Shown here: positions 44,664-52,703 of the stretch, in pieces
How the letters are laid out: each line of letters starts with the position of its first letter
Numbering within the stretch: the first letter of the stretch is position 1
Assembly (NCBI GenBank): GCA_026393275.1
Contig: JAPLAM010000042.1
Location: forward strand, 1 to 60,482
Direction: 5' to 3'
Length of the DNA: 60,482 nt
From: Arthrobacter sp.
GTDB taxonomy: Bacteria; Actinomycetota; Actinomycetes; Actinomycetales; Micrococcaceae
Notes under the pieces: generated by a model
What the model was told of the DNA's origin: nothing
What the model saw: the letters and a program-made list of their open reading frames with translations, nothing else
Databases searched by the model: none
Position numbers and translations under genes: made by a program

Positions 44664-44669
44664 GGCAAC

Positions 44670-45890
44670 ATGCAGCAGCCGGATGTGGAGCAGCTCGTGG
44701 AGCGCGTGGCCCTCAGGCTGGGGCGCGGGCTCTCGCTGGAAGACCTCGACGGCGTCCTGCTCGCCTACAGCTCCAACCAGTCGCACGCGGACCGGGTCCG
44801 GGTGAACTTCCTGCTCAGCAAGCGCGTTCCCGTGGACGTCAGCGCCTGGCAGCTCTCCCACGGCATCGCGACAGCGGTGCGTCCGGTGGTCGTGCCGGCC
44901 AACGAGGATCTGGGCATGCTGGGACGCGTCTGCGTCCCGCTGCTGGTCCGCGGATTCCGGGTGGGCTATCTCTGGGTCCAGCTCGATGCCGAGGAACCCA
45001 CGGCCGGCTCCGTCCTGGCCCAGCTCCCGGACGTGGAACGCGAACTGGAGCAACTGTCCGCCCTGCTGCTGGACTCGAACACCGCCGAATCCGAGTTCCG
45101 CCGGCGGCGCGAGCAGGAGTTCCTGGCCGCATGCCGGGGCGAAGCGAACGCCGTTGCCGCCGTCGCGGGCTGGAAAGAAGTGCAGGGCCGCGGGCCGTGG
45201 CAGCTGGTGACGGTCCTCGACGCCGATGGCTGGGCCGAGGGCTCCGACCCGATCGCCGCGATGCTGATCCACCGCTCATCCGCACTGCAGGCCACCATCG
45301 GTGTGGATGCCGCCTTGTTCAGCGCCGGGACGGAGACGCACGCCGTCGTGCTGTTCAAGGAGTCCACCGGGCGGGCCGACCACGCCCAGGTCCTGGTGCA
45401 CTACCAGCTGGAACTGGCCAAACGCGGCGGCCGGCCGGTCCGCCGGATCATCCTCGGCACGTCCGAGGGCTTCTCCCGGCCGCGCGAGCTGGCCGAGGCG
45501 TACCGGCAGTCCCGCCAGGCGGCGCAGGCCGCGGCCGTGGACCCCCAGCTCGGCGAACTGGTGGACTCCCGCGCCACCGGCCTGTACCAGTTGCTGGCCT
45601 CGGCGGGCGGGGGTGCCGGCGCGTGGGCGGATGCCGGCTCGGTGTACTTCCGGATGCTGGAGGACCACGACCGCAACAATGAACTGCTTCCGGTGCTGGA
45701 ACTCTTCTACGACAACGACGGCTCGGTCCAGGAGGTGGCAGCCAAGCTGCACCTGCACCGGAGCAGCATCTACAACCGGCTCGGCCGGATCCGGCAGGTG
45801 CTGGGCGTCGATCCGCTCAAGGGGATGGTCCGGCTGGAACTGCACGCGGCGCTGAAAGCGCGGCGCTGGGCCCAACGGCCGAGGATCTAA
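44670..45890 (+). CDS. PucR-family regulator, AdeR-like (alanine dehydrogenase control)
   Basis: A 406-residue regulator. The C-terminal helix-turn-helix is the PucR/CdaR type: LLPVLELFYDNDGSVQEVAAKLHLHRSSIYNRLGRIRQVLGVDPL. The central part resembles the GGDEF-derived domain of the family. The N-terminal region has a sensory look (DVSAWQLSHGIATAVRPVVVPANEDLGMLGRVCVPLLVRGFRVGYLWVQ). In Bacillus AdeR, a PucR protein next to ald, activates ald in response to alanine; the divergent position here supports the same job. It appears leaderless. It converges on a small membrane-protein gene after 11 bases. Gene symbol left blank because orthology is inferred only from position and family. Confidence 0.75.
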   Translation: MQQPDVEQLVERVALRLGRGLSLEDLDGVLLAYSSNQSHADRVRVNFLLSKRVPVDVSAWQLSHGIATAVRPVVVPANEDLGMLGRVCVPLLVRGFRVGYLWVQLDAEEPTAGSVLAQLPDVERELEQLSALLLDSNTAESEFRRRREQEFLAACRGEANAVAAVAGWKEVQGRGPWQLVTVLDADGWAEGSDPIAAMLIHRSSALQATIGVDAALFSAGTETHAVVLFKESTGRADHAQVLVHYQLELAKRGGRPVRRIILGTSEGFSRPRELAEAYRQSRQAAQAAAVDPQLGELVDSRATGLYQLLASAGGGAGAWADAGSVYFRMLEDHDRNNELLPVLELFYDNDGSVQEVAAKLHLHRSSIYNRLGRIRQVLGVDPLKGMVRLELHAALKARRWAQRPRI

Positions 45891-45901
45891 GGGCGTGAGG
45901 G

Positions 45902-46162
45902 TTAGTGGTCGTCCCGGAGGGCGGGATCGTGTGCCGTTTCCCGCTGCGGCGTCTCCCGCGGTTCGTGCCGCGCTGCCTCCCGCGCTATGTCCCGCCTTCG
46001 GCGAGTGATCCGGCTGTCGGTCCACAGGGCCACGGCCACGAACGCAACGCAGCCGGCCATGAAAGCAGCCGTGTAGTTCAGACCCATCGCGGTTCCGAGG
46101 ATGCCAGTGAGCACCAGGGCGGCGATGCCGGCCAGGATGTGCCACCCTCTGAACTTACCCAC
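45902..46162 (-). CDS. Small membrane protein, two segments
   Basis: An 86-residue protein of unknown function. Two adjacent hydrophobic segments (WHILAGIAALVLTGILGTAMGL and YTAAFMAGCVAFVAVALWT) are followed by a charged Arg/Glu/His-rich tail (SRITRRRRDIAREAARHE), which should face the cytoplasm by the positive-inside rule. A weak GGG-containing ribosome site is present upstream of ATG 46162. It lies downstream of the excisionase-type gene on the same strand, 74 bases away, where a toxin gene would be expected in many antitoxin loci. The protein does not look like a known toxin. Confidence 0.6.
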   Translation of the reverse strand: MGKFRGWHILAGIAALVLTGILGTAMGLNYTAAFMAGCVAFVAVALWTDSRITRRRRDIAREAARHEPRETPQRETAHDPALRDDH

Positions 46163-46236
46163 AATTCAAGCGTAACCCCGGGCTCTGCCGCGTTCCCGCG
46201 CCGGGCCCGGATCGTTGTTTGATCCTTATCACGCCG

Positions 46237-46686
46237 TCATGAACCGTCCGCTCCGCCGCAATCTTTGTTGTCGGCAGAGTCGCTGCCGCCGGCGGGGGAG
46301 GATGTCCTCTCTGCCGCAGTCTTCTTCGTCTGGATCTCCAGCCATGCCATGATGTCGGCCAGCCGGATCCGCCGGTGCGTGCCGCGGTATTCGACCGGAA
46401 TCTCGCCGCGGTCCGTCATGTTCCGGAGGTAGGTGTGCGAGATCCCCGCGAGCTCCGCCGCCTTCGAGGTGGTCAGCATTTCCTCCACGCTGCTGACCGT
46501 GACCGACTCGCCACGGCTGAAGCGGCCCAGCAGGTCCACGACGGCGTCCCTCGCCGCCGGCGGCAGGCGGTGCACAGTGCCGTCGACGAACACCGTGATG
46601 TCGCTGCTGCCGTTGAGCGCGTACTGCAGTTTCTGTGCGTCATCGGCAGGGAGCCCGGCCGTCACCCGGGGAGCAATCAGTGTCAT
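46237..46686 (-). CDS. Excisionase/MerR-type helix-turn-helix protein, antitoxin-like
   Basis: A 149-residue DNA-binding protein. The C-terminal half holds the excisionase-type winged helix (MLTTSKAAELAGISHTYLRNMTDRGEIPVEYRGTHRRIRLADIMAWLE). The N-terminal half (LQYALNGSSDITVFVDGTVHRLPPAARDAVVDLLGRFSRGESVTV) matches the layout of antitoxins that accompany PIN-domain ribonucleases in actinobacteria. No PIN gene follows; the next gene encodes a small membrane protein. It may be an orphan antitoxin or a plain regulator. The start at 46686 has AGGA eight bases upstream; three more codons are possible. The tail is Ser/Gly/Asp-rich. Confidence 0.65.
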   Translation of the reverse strand: MTLIAPRVTAGLPADDAQKLQYALNGSSDITVFVDGTVHRLPPAARDAVVDLLGRFSRGESVTVSSVEEMLTTSKAAELAGISHTYLRNMTDRGEIPVEYRGTHRRIRLADIMAWLEIQTKKTAAERTSSPAGGSDSADNKDCGGADGS

Positions 46687-46727
46687 GGAGTGCATCCTAA
46701 CGCCCCGGGTCGGCGCTCACGCCCCGG

Positions 46728-48413
46728 TTACAGGCCCAGTTCCTCCAGCACGGGCAGCTTCGCCCGGACCCACGCGCGCGCCTCGGTGGCGCTGGGGGCG
46801 GAGAGTGCCAGCGTGGCCAACTCCTTCGCTTCGGCCAGGGTGACCGTCTTCAGCACGGCGGCGACGGCCGCAATGGAACGCGCCGTCATGGACAAGGTGG
46901 TCACGCCCAGTCCGGTCAGCACGACGGCGAGGGCCGGATCCGCCGCGGCCTCGCCGCAGACGCCTACCGGTTTGGCGTGGCCTTCCGCGGCGGAACCCTC
47001 CACCGTGAGGCGCACCAGTCGCAGCACTGCCGGCTGCCACGGGGTGTTCAGCGCCGCAAGCGGGCCCAGCTGCCGGTCGGCGGCCATGGCGTACTGGGTG
47101 AGGTCGTTGGTGCCCAGGCTCGCGAAGCCCACCTCCCGGAGAATGGCCTCCGCCGTGAGGGCCGCGGACGGCACCTCCACCATGACGCCGGGCGTCTTAA
47201 TCCCGGCCGCGGCACACAGGGAGGCGAAGCGGGCGGCCTCCTCCGCCGTTGAAATCATCGGCGCCATCACCCAGACGTCGGCCTCGGAATCCTGGTCCGC
47301 CCGGGCGATCGCCTGCAGCTGGCGTTCCAGCACGCCGGGGGTAGTGAAGTCGGTCCGGTAGCCGCGGACGCCGAGCGCCGGGTTGGGCTCGGTGGCGTCG
47401 GTCAGGAACGGGAGCGGCTTGTCCGCACCGGCGTCCAGGGTGCGGAGCACCACCTTCTTGCCGGGGAACGCGTCGAAGACGCCCTTGTACGCGGCGGCCT
47501 GTTCGTCCACGGTGGGTTCGGTGTCCCGTTCGAGGAAGCAGAACTCGGTCCGGAACAGGCCAACACCCTGGGCGTTAAGCCCCGCGGCGGCCACGGCATC
47601 CTTGGCGCCGCCGACATTGGCTAGGAGCGGCACCAGGTGGCCGTCCGCCGTCGCGCCCGTGCCGTCAAAGGCCGCCAGCAGCGACGCGGTCGCGGCCCAG
47701 CTTTCCGCAGCGGCGCGCTGGGCGTCGTCCGGCTCCGCGACGATGGTGCCTGCGGCGCCGTCGACGTAAACCTCCGTGCCGTCCGGCAGGGCGTCGACGC
47801 CGGCGGCGGCAACGACGGCGGGCAGGCCCAGGGAGCGGGCGATGATGGCGGTGTGGGACTGCGGTCCGCCGCCGGCCGTGAGCAGCGCCAGCACCTTTTC
47901 GGGGTCGAGCGTGGCCGTGTCCGCCGGAGCAAGGTCTTCGGCAATCAGGATGAAAGGGGTGCCGGAGGAGGGGATGCCCGGGGCGGGAACGCCGCGCAGT
48001 TCCGCCACGATCCGGGCCCGGACGTCCAACACGTCGGTGGCGCGCTCGGCCATGTAGCCGCCGAGGTTGTGCAGCATTTCCGAGACGGAAGCACCGGCTT
48101 CCCAGATGGCGCGCTGGTTGGAGCTGCCGCGGCCGATCAGTTTGGCGGCGGACTTCAGCAGCATGGTGTCGGTGGCCATCAGCGCGGTGGCTTCGAGCAC
48201 CGCCTTGCCGTCGCCGCTGACCGTCTCGGACCGGGCCTTGAGCTCGTCGTGGACTGCCTTCGCCGCGGTCTTCAGCGCCGCCGTCGCGTCCTCGGCGGAG
48301 ACGCCGGCCGGGAGCTGTTCGCCTGCCGGCGGCTCACTGACCGCCTTGGGCATCTGGCGGATGGTGCCGATGATCCGGCCGGGGCTGACGCCTACACCTT
48401 GGAAGTTCTGCAC
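46728..48413 (-). CDS. ptsI: PTS enzyme I (phosphoenolpyruvate-protein phosphotransferase)
   Basis: The general energy-coupling protein of the sugar phosphotransferase system, 561 residues as expected. It takes phosphate from phosphoenolpyruvate onto a histidine, here His187 in GGGPQSHTAII, and hands it to HPr. The C-terminal PEP-binding barrel shows GVGLFRTEFCFL, LRTLDAGADKPL, GVRGYR, MAPMISTAEEA and the catalytic Cys in VGVCGEAAADP. Cytoplasmic. It is divergent from a tetR-mtlA-mtlD operon, and the shared 198-base region holds a CRP-like site and a TetR-like dyad. HPr (ptsH) is not in the window. Confidence 0.95.
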   Translation of the reverse strand: MQNFQGVGVSPGRIIGTIRQMPKAVSEPPAGEQLPAGVSAEDATAALKTAAKAVHDELKARSETVSGDGKAVLEATALMATDTMLLKSAAKLIGRGSSNQRAIWEAGASVSEMLHNLGGYMAERATDVLDVRARIVAELRGVPAPGIPSSGTPFILIAEDLAPADTATLDPEKVLALLTAGGGPQSHTAIIARSLGLPAVVAAAGVDALPDGTEVYVDGAAGTIVAEPDDAQRAAAESWAATASLLAAFDGTGATADGHLVPLLANVGGAKDAVAAAGLNAQGVGLFRTEFCFLERDTEPTVDEQAAAYKGVFDAFPGKKVVLRTLDAGADKPLPFLTDATEPNPALGVRGYRTDFTTPGVLERQLQAIARADQDSEADVWVMAPMISTAEEAARFASLCAAAGIKTPGVMVEVPSAALTAEAILREVGFASLGTNDLTQYAMAADRQLGPLAALNTPWQPAVLRLVRLTVEGSAAEGHAKPVGVCGEAAADPALAVVLTGLGVTTLSMTARSIAAVAAVLKTVTLAEAKELATLALSAPSATEARAWVRAKLPVLEELGL

Positions 48414-48564
48414 TGAAAGTCCTCATTCTCTGCCGTGAGCCAGTAAGCCAGTAAGCCGGTTCAGGCGCCGCCACTGAGCCGCTGCATCCTAGACTTCCCG
48501 TGGCTGACCGCCACGTCAACCTGCAACCCACTGCATCTGGAAAGCGGTACCTGAAAAAAGTGTA

Positions 48565-48580
48565 TGTGATGCACTTCATA
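48565..48580. promoter_or_regulatory. CRP/GlxR-like site in the mannitol-PTS control region
   Basis: TGTGA-N6-TCATA differs by one base from the CRP-family consensus TGTGA-N6-TCACA. It lies between the divergent ptsI and tetR-mtl genes, where carbon-source control is expected. Confidence 0.45.
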
Positions 48581-48593
48581 TAGCATTGCTATA
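48579..48593. promoter_or_regulatory. Candidate TetR operator at the mannitol locus
   Basis: TATAGC-ATT-GCTATA is a perfect 15-bp dyad, five bases before the -10 box of the tetR gene. It probably serves autoregulation. Confidence 0.5.
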
Positions 48594-48598
48594 GGTGC

Positions 48599-48604
48599 TA
48601 GGGT
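48599..48604 (+). promoter_or_regulatory. -10 box for leaderless tetR of the mannitol locus
   Basis: TAGGGT ends seven bases before the ATG at 48612. No ribosome site precedes the ATG. Confidence 0.45.
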
Positions 48605-48611
48605 AGCGGTC

Positions 48612-49340
48612 ATGAGTACCAATGGCCAGCTACCGCCCAAAACCCGGCTGCTGCGTGCAGCGGCCGGGTTGCTGGCCAAGTCCGGGGGAGCCGCCGTTTC
48701 TACCCGCCAGATCACGCAGCTGGCAGGCGTGACCGCCCCCACCCTCTATCACCACTTCGGGGACAAGGAAGGACTGTTCGACGCCGTCGTCGCCGCAGGT
48801 TTCGAGGAGTACGTGGCCGGTGAGCGCGACTTCGCCCCGTCCGGAATGCCGCTCGAGGACATCCGCCGGATGTGGGACCAGCACGTGCAGTTCGGGCTCA
48901 AGCAGCCTGAGCTGTATCTTGTCATGTTCGGCAATATCCGCCCCGAGAGCCGTCCCGCCGTCGTCGCCGAGGCCGAGGCGCTCATGGAGGAAATGCTGAA
49001 CAAGGCCGCGGTCGGCGGCCAGCTCGCCGTCCCGCCCAAGGAAGCGGCCCGGAGCATCCTGGCCGCCAACGTGGGCGTGACCCTCATGCTCATCACGGAG
49101 AAGGCGCCGGAGCGCAACCTTGAACTCTCCGCCATGACCCGCGACGCGATGATCTTCGCAGTCTCCACGGAGCAGGCCCGGATAGCCGGGCCGGAGGACT
49201 CGGGGAAATCACCGGTGGTGGTGGCGGCCATCGCCCTGAATGCGGCGCTGCAGGCCTCGCACTCGGACCAGCTCTCCAGCTCCGAACTCAAGCTCTTCCT
49301 TGAATGGCTTCACCGGATCTCCACCAGTTCCACCAGCTAG
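48612..49340 (+). CDS. TetR/AcrR-family regulator of the mannitol PTS locus
   Basis: A 242-residue regulator with the N-terminal helix-turn-helix RLLRAAAGLLAKSGGAAVSTRQITQLAGVTAPTLYHHFGDKEGLFDAVV and an all-helical C-terminal ligand domain. It lies directly upstream of mtlA on the same strand (58 bases apart) and divergent from ptsI. It most likely controls both, with mannitol, a mannitol phosphate or a PTS state as signal; that is inference from position. It appears leaderless, with a -10 box seven bases ahead of ATG and a perfect TATAGC dyad just upstream. Confidence 0.85.
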   Translation: MSTNGQLPPKTRLLRAAAGLLAKSGGAAVSTRQITQLAGVTAPTLYHHFGDKEGLFDAVVAAGFEEYVAGERDFAPSGMPLEDIRRMWDQHVQFGLKQPELYLVMFGNIRPESRPAVVAEAEALMEEMLNKAAVGGQLAVPPKEAARSILAANVGVTLMLITEKAPERNLELSAMTRDAMIFAVSTEQARIAGPEDSGKSPVVVAAIALNAALQASHSDQLSSSELKLFLEWLHRISTSSTS

Positions 49341-49398
49341 CTCGCCGAAAATATCGGACAATCCTGCGGTGCAGCAGGAATCACGGTTAGGAAATCAC

Positions 49399-51399
49399 AT
49401 GGCAACAGAGACAGTTGCGAAACCCCGGACCAGCGTGCGGGTGGGCGTCCAGAAGTTTGGCACCTTCCTGTCCGGAATGATCATGCCCAACATTGGCGCC
49501 TTCATTGCCTGGGGCATCATCACCGCCTTCTTCATCCCGGCGGGCTTCACCCCCAACGCGGATCTGGCCAAGCTCGTCGGCCCGATGATCACCTTCCTGC
49601 TGCCGCTCCTGATCGGCTACACCGGCGGCCGGATGGTCTACGGCGTCCGCGGCGGCGTTGTGGGTGCCGCCGCCACCATGGGCGTGATCGTCGGAACGGA
49701 CATCCCGATGTTCATCGGCGCGATGATCATGGGGCCCCTGACGGCCTGGATCATGATGAAGATCGAGAGCCTCTGGGAGAACAAGGTCAAGCCCGGCTTC
49801 GAGATGCTGATCGATAACTTCACCGCGGGTATCGTGGCAGCCGTCATGGCCATCTTCGGCATGCTGGTGATCGGCCCGGTAGTGAAGGCCTTCAGCAACG
49901 GCGCCAGTTCCGTCGTCGAGTTCCTGGTCCACAACGGCCTGCTGCCCCTCACGAGCATCTTCATCGAACCGGCGAAGGTCCTGTTCCTGAACAACGCCGT
50001 CAACCACGGGATCCTGACCCCGCTGGGCACCGAACAGGCGCTCACGCAGGGCAAGTCCATCCTCTTTCTGCTCGAGGCCAACCCCGGCCCCGGCGTCGGC
50101 ATCCTGCTCGCCTACATGCTCTTCGGCAAGGGCCTGGCCAAGGCCTCTGCCCCCGGCGCCGCGCTGATCCAGTTCGTCGGCGGCATCCACGAGATCTACT
50201 TCCCGTTCGTGCTGATGAAGCCGATCATCATCCTCGCCGCGATCGGCGGCGGCATGACCGGCATCTTCACGCTCGTGGTCACCGGCGCCGGGCTGCGCTC
50301 GCCGGCCGCCCCGGGCAGCATCCTCGCGGTCTTCGCCGCCACGCCGGCGGACAGCCTGCTGGGCGTGGGCCTGTCCGTGCTGCTGGCCGCCACTGTCTCC
50401 TTCCTGATTGCCTCGGTCATTTTGAAGACCAGCAAGACCGCGGATGAGGATGAACTCGGCGCCGCCACCACCCGGATGGAAACCATGAAGGGCAAGAAGA
50501 GCTCCGTCTCCTCCACCCTCGCGGGAGCAGGCGCAGGTGCGGGCCTGGCCGCCGGTGCGGGCAGCATCGCGGTGCTGGCCGGCCCGATCAAGAACATTGT
50601 CTTTGCCTGCGACGCCGGCATGGGCTCCAGCGCGATGGGCGCCTCGGTGCTGCGCAACAAGATCAAGGCGGCCGGCTACCCGGACGTCAAGGTCACCAAC
50701 TCGGCCATCGCGAACCTCAGCGACACCTACGACGTCGTCATCACGCACCAGGACCTGACCGAACGGGCCAAGCCCGCCACGGCCAGCGCCGTGCACGTCT
50801 CGGTGGACAACTTCATGAACTCGCCGAAGTACGACGACGTCGTGGAGCTGGTCCGGAGCAGCAACGCGACGGGCGACGCCGCGGGTGCGGCGGGTGCGGG
50901 CATGGTCGGCGCCGGATCGGCGGCAACTGCGACCGCCGTCGCCGAACCCGAGGAGGAAGCCGGTCCGTCCGGCATCCTGGAAGCCGACAGCGTGGTCCTC
51001 AGTGGCACGGCAACCACCCGTGACGCTGCGATCGACGAGGCGGGCCGGCTGCTGCTGGAGCGCGGCGCCGTCGATGCCGGCTACCTGGCAGCCATGCACG
51101 AGCGGGAGGAATCCGTGTCCACCTATATGGGCAGTTACCTCGCGATCCCGCACGGCACCAACGCCGCCAAGGACCACATCATGAAGTCCGCCGTCTCGGT
51201 GGTCCGCTACCCGAACGGCATTGACTGGAACGGCAAAGAGGTCAAGTTCGTGGTCGGCGTCGCCGGCATCAACAACGAACACCTCCAGATCCTGTCCTCC
51301 ATCGCCAAGGTCTTCACCAACAAGGCCCAGGTCGCGCAACTGGAGGCGGCCACCACCGTCGACGAAGTGCTCGACCTGTTCGGAAAGGTCAATTCCTAG
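49399..51399 (+). CDS. mtlA: Mannitol-specific PTS transporter, EIICBA
   Basis: A 666-residue membrane permease that imports mannitol and phosphorylates it to mannitol 1-phosphate. Residues 1 to about 345 form the IIC membrane domain (FGTFLSGMIMPNIGAFIAWGIITAFF, GGRMVYGVRGGVVGAAATMGVIVGTDIPMFIGAMI, GGIHEIYFPFVLMKP). The IIB domain has the phosphorylated Cys404 in FACDAGMGSSAMGAS. After an Ala/Gly-rich linker, the IIA domain has His585 in YLAIPHGTNAAKDHI. Domain order and lengths match full MtlA. The ATG at 49399 with TAGGAA upstream is chosen over the longer frame that overlaps tetR. Its stop overlaps the mtlD start (TAGTG). Confidence 0.95.
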   Translation: MATETVAKPRTSVRVGVQKFGTFLSGMIMPNIGAFIAWGIITAFFIPAGFTPNADLAKLVGPMITFLLPLLIGYTGGRMVYGVRGGVVGAAATMGVIVGTDIPMFIGAMIMGPLTAWIMMKIESLWENKVKPGFEMLIDNFTAGIVAAVMAIFGMLVIGPVVKAFSNGASSVVEFLVHNGLLPLTSIFIEPAKVLFLNNAVNHGILTPLGTEQALTQGKSILFLLEANPGPGVGILLAYMLFGKGLAKASAPGAALIQFVGGIHEIYFPFVLMKPIIILAAIGGGMTGIFTLVVTGAGLRSPAAPGSILAVFAATPADSLLGVGLSVLLAATVSFLIASVILKTSKTADEDELGAATTRMETMKGKKSSVSSTLAGAGAGAGLAAGAGSIAVLAGPIKNIVFACDAGMGSSAMGASVLRNKIKAAGYPDVKVTNSAIANLSDTYDVVITHQDLTERAKPATASAVHVSVDNFMNSPKYDDVVELVRSSNATGDAAGAAGAGMVGAGSAATATAVAEPEEEAGPSGILEADSVVLSGTATTRDAAIDEAGRLLLERGAVDAGYLAAMHEREESVSTYMGSYLAIPHGTNAAKDHIMKSAVSVVRYPNGIDWNGKEVKFVVGVAGINNEHLQILSSIAKVFTNKAQVAQLEAATTVDEVLDLFGKVNS

Positions 51400-52547
51400 T
51401 GAAGGCTGTTCATTTCGGAGCCGGAAACATCGGCCGCGGGTTTGTCGGGCTGCTACTGCACGAGGCCGGGTATGAGGTGGTGTTCGCGGATGTCGCGGAC
51501 GCCCTCATCACCCAGCTCGCCGCGGCGGACAGCTACCAGGTCCACGAGGTGGGGGACAACCCCGCCGTCCGGACCGTGGACAACTTCCGCGCGCTGAATT
51601 CCGGGACCCAGGAAGCCGACGTCGTCGCGGAAATCGCGACGGCGGACATCGTCACCACCGCCGTGGGGCCGCACATCCTCAAGTTCGTGGCGCCCGTGAT
51701 CGCCAAGGGGATCGCGGCCCGGGCGGCGGACCTGGCGCCGTTGCAGGTGATGGCGTGCGAGAACGCCATCAACGCCACCGACCTCCTGAAGTCCGAAGTT
51801 GCCGCCCACTGGGATCCGGCCGCAGGCTCCCTGGACAAGGCCGCGGTGTTCGCGAACACGGCGGTGGACCGGATCGTGCCCAACCAGGCGGCGGGCCAGG
51901 GCCTGGACGTCACGGTGGAGACGTTCTACGAGTGGGTCATCGACCGCACCCCGTTCGCGGGCAAGGAGCCGGTGATTCCGGGAGCGACGTTCGTGGGCGA
52001 CCTGGCGCCCTACATCGAGCGCAAGCTCTTCACGGTCAACACCGGCCACGCCTCCGCGGCGTACTTCGGCTACCAGGCCGGGCTGGAGAAGATCGCCGAG
52101 GCCATGGCGGACCAGGACGTCGCCGCTGATGTGCGCGCCGTGCTGGACGAGACCAAGGAACTGCTCGTGGCCAAGCACGGTTTCAACCGCGACGAGCAGG
52201 AAGCCTACGTGCAGAAAATCTGCGGCCGCTTCTCCAACCCGCACCTCCCGGACACCGTGAACCGGGTAGGGCGGGCGCCGTTGCGGAAGCTCAGCCGGCA
52301 CGAGCGCTTCATCGGTCCGGCGGCGGAACTGGCCGAGCGCGGGATCGTCCCCGAGGCGCTGCTCGGCGCGATCGCGGCCGCGCTGCGCTTCAACGACCCG
52401 GCCGACGCCGAGGCCGTTGAGCTGGCGCAGCTCCTGAACTCCTCCACCCCGGAGGATGCCACGGCGAAGATCACCGGCCTGGACGCGGAGCACCCCCTGT
52501 TCCCGGCCGTCTGTGGCCTCGTCGAGGAGGCCAAGGCCGCCGTCTAG
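51399..52547 (+). CDS. mtlD: Mannitol-1-phosphate 5-dehydrogenase
   Basis: A 382-residue NAD-dependent polyol dehydrogenase that oxidises mannitol 1-phosphate to fructose 6-phosphate. N-terminal Rossmann motif HFGAGNIGRGFVG (residues 5-17). The substrate-site Lys/Asn/His region is visible in ERKLFTVNTGHASAAYFGY, and MACENAINATDLLK is also typical of MtlD. Length is the family norm. The start is a GTG whose first base is the last base of the mtlA stop, so translation is coupled. A strong bidirectional hairpin lies 60 bases downstream. Confidence 0.95.
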   Translation: MKAVHFGAGNIGRGFVGLLLHEAGYEVVFADVADALITQLAAADSYQVHEVGDNPAVRTVDNFRALNSGTQEADVVAEIATADIVTTAVGPHILKFVAPVIAKGIAARAADLAPLQVMACENAINATDLLKSEVAAHWDPAAGSLDKAAVFANTAVDRIVPNQAAGQGLDVTVETFYEWVIDRTPFAGKEPVIPGATFVGDLAPYIERKLFTVNTGHASAAYFGYQAGLEKIAEAMADQDVAADVRAVLDETKELLVAKHGFNRDEQEAYVQKICGRFSNPHLPDTVNRVGRAPLRKLSRHERFIGPAAELAERGIVPEALLGAIAAALRFNDPADAEAVELAQLLNSSTPEDATAKITGLDAEHPLFPAVCGLVEEAKAAV

Positions 52548-52550
52548 CCG

Positions 52551-52703
52551 GACGCTCCCTCACCTTTCGCACGATTCCGATCGACCCTTCCGCACATTCT
52601 GCGGAAAAACGACGGGCCCTCTCTCACATGATGTGAGGGAGGGCCCGTCGTTTAGGCCGGGGATCTGCGAGAGCGTCGCCCGTGCGGGATCTGCGGGAGC
52701 GTC
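52551..52703. repeat. Second cluster of GACGCTCCCTCA-type repeats
   Basis: GACGCTCCCTCACCTTTCGC (52551-52570) and two inverted variants, GGATCTGCGAGAGCGTC (52661-52677) and GGGATCTGCGGGAGCGTC (52686-52703), surround the terminator between mtlD and the permease gene. The last copy touches the permease stop codon. Confidence 0.55.
52607..52653. terminator. Strong bidirectional terminator between mtlD and the permease gene
   Basis: A 23-bp stem with one mismatch pairs 52607-52629 with 52631-52653. Its base has AAA on one side and TTT on the other, so it has a T-run in both directions. It serves both converging genes. Confidence 0.85.

Noticed and set aside
52594..52607. TTCCGCA-CATTC-TGCGGAA small hairpin as an independent terminator
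   Set aside because: It has an A-run rather than a T-run on the mtlD side and lies directly beside a much stronger terminator.
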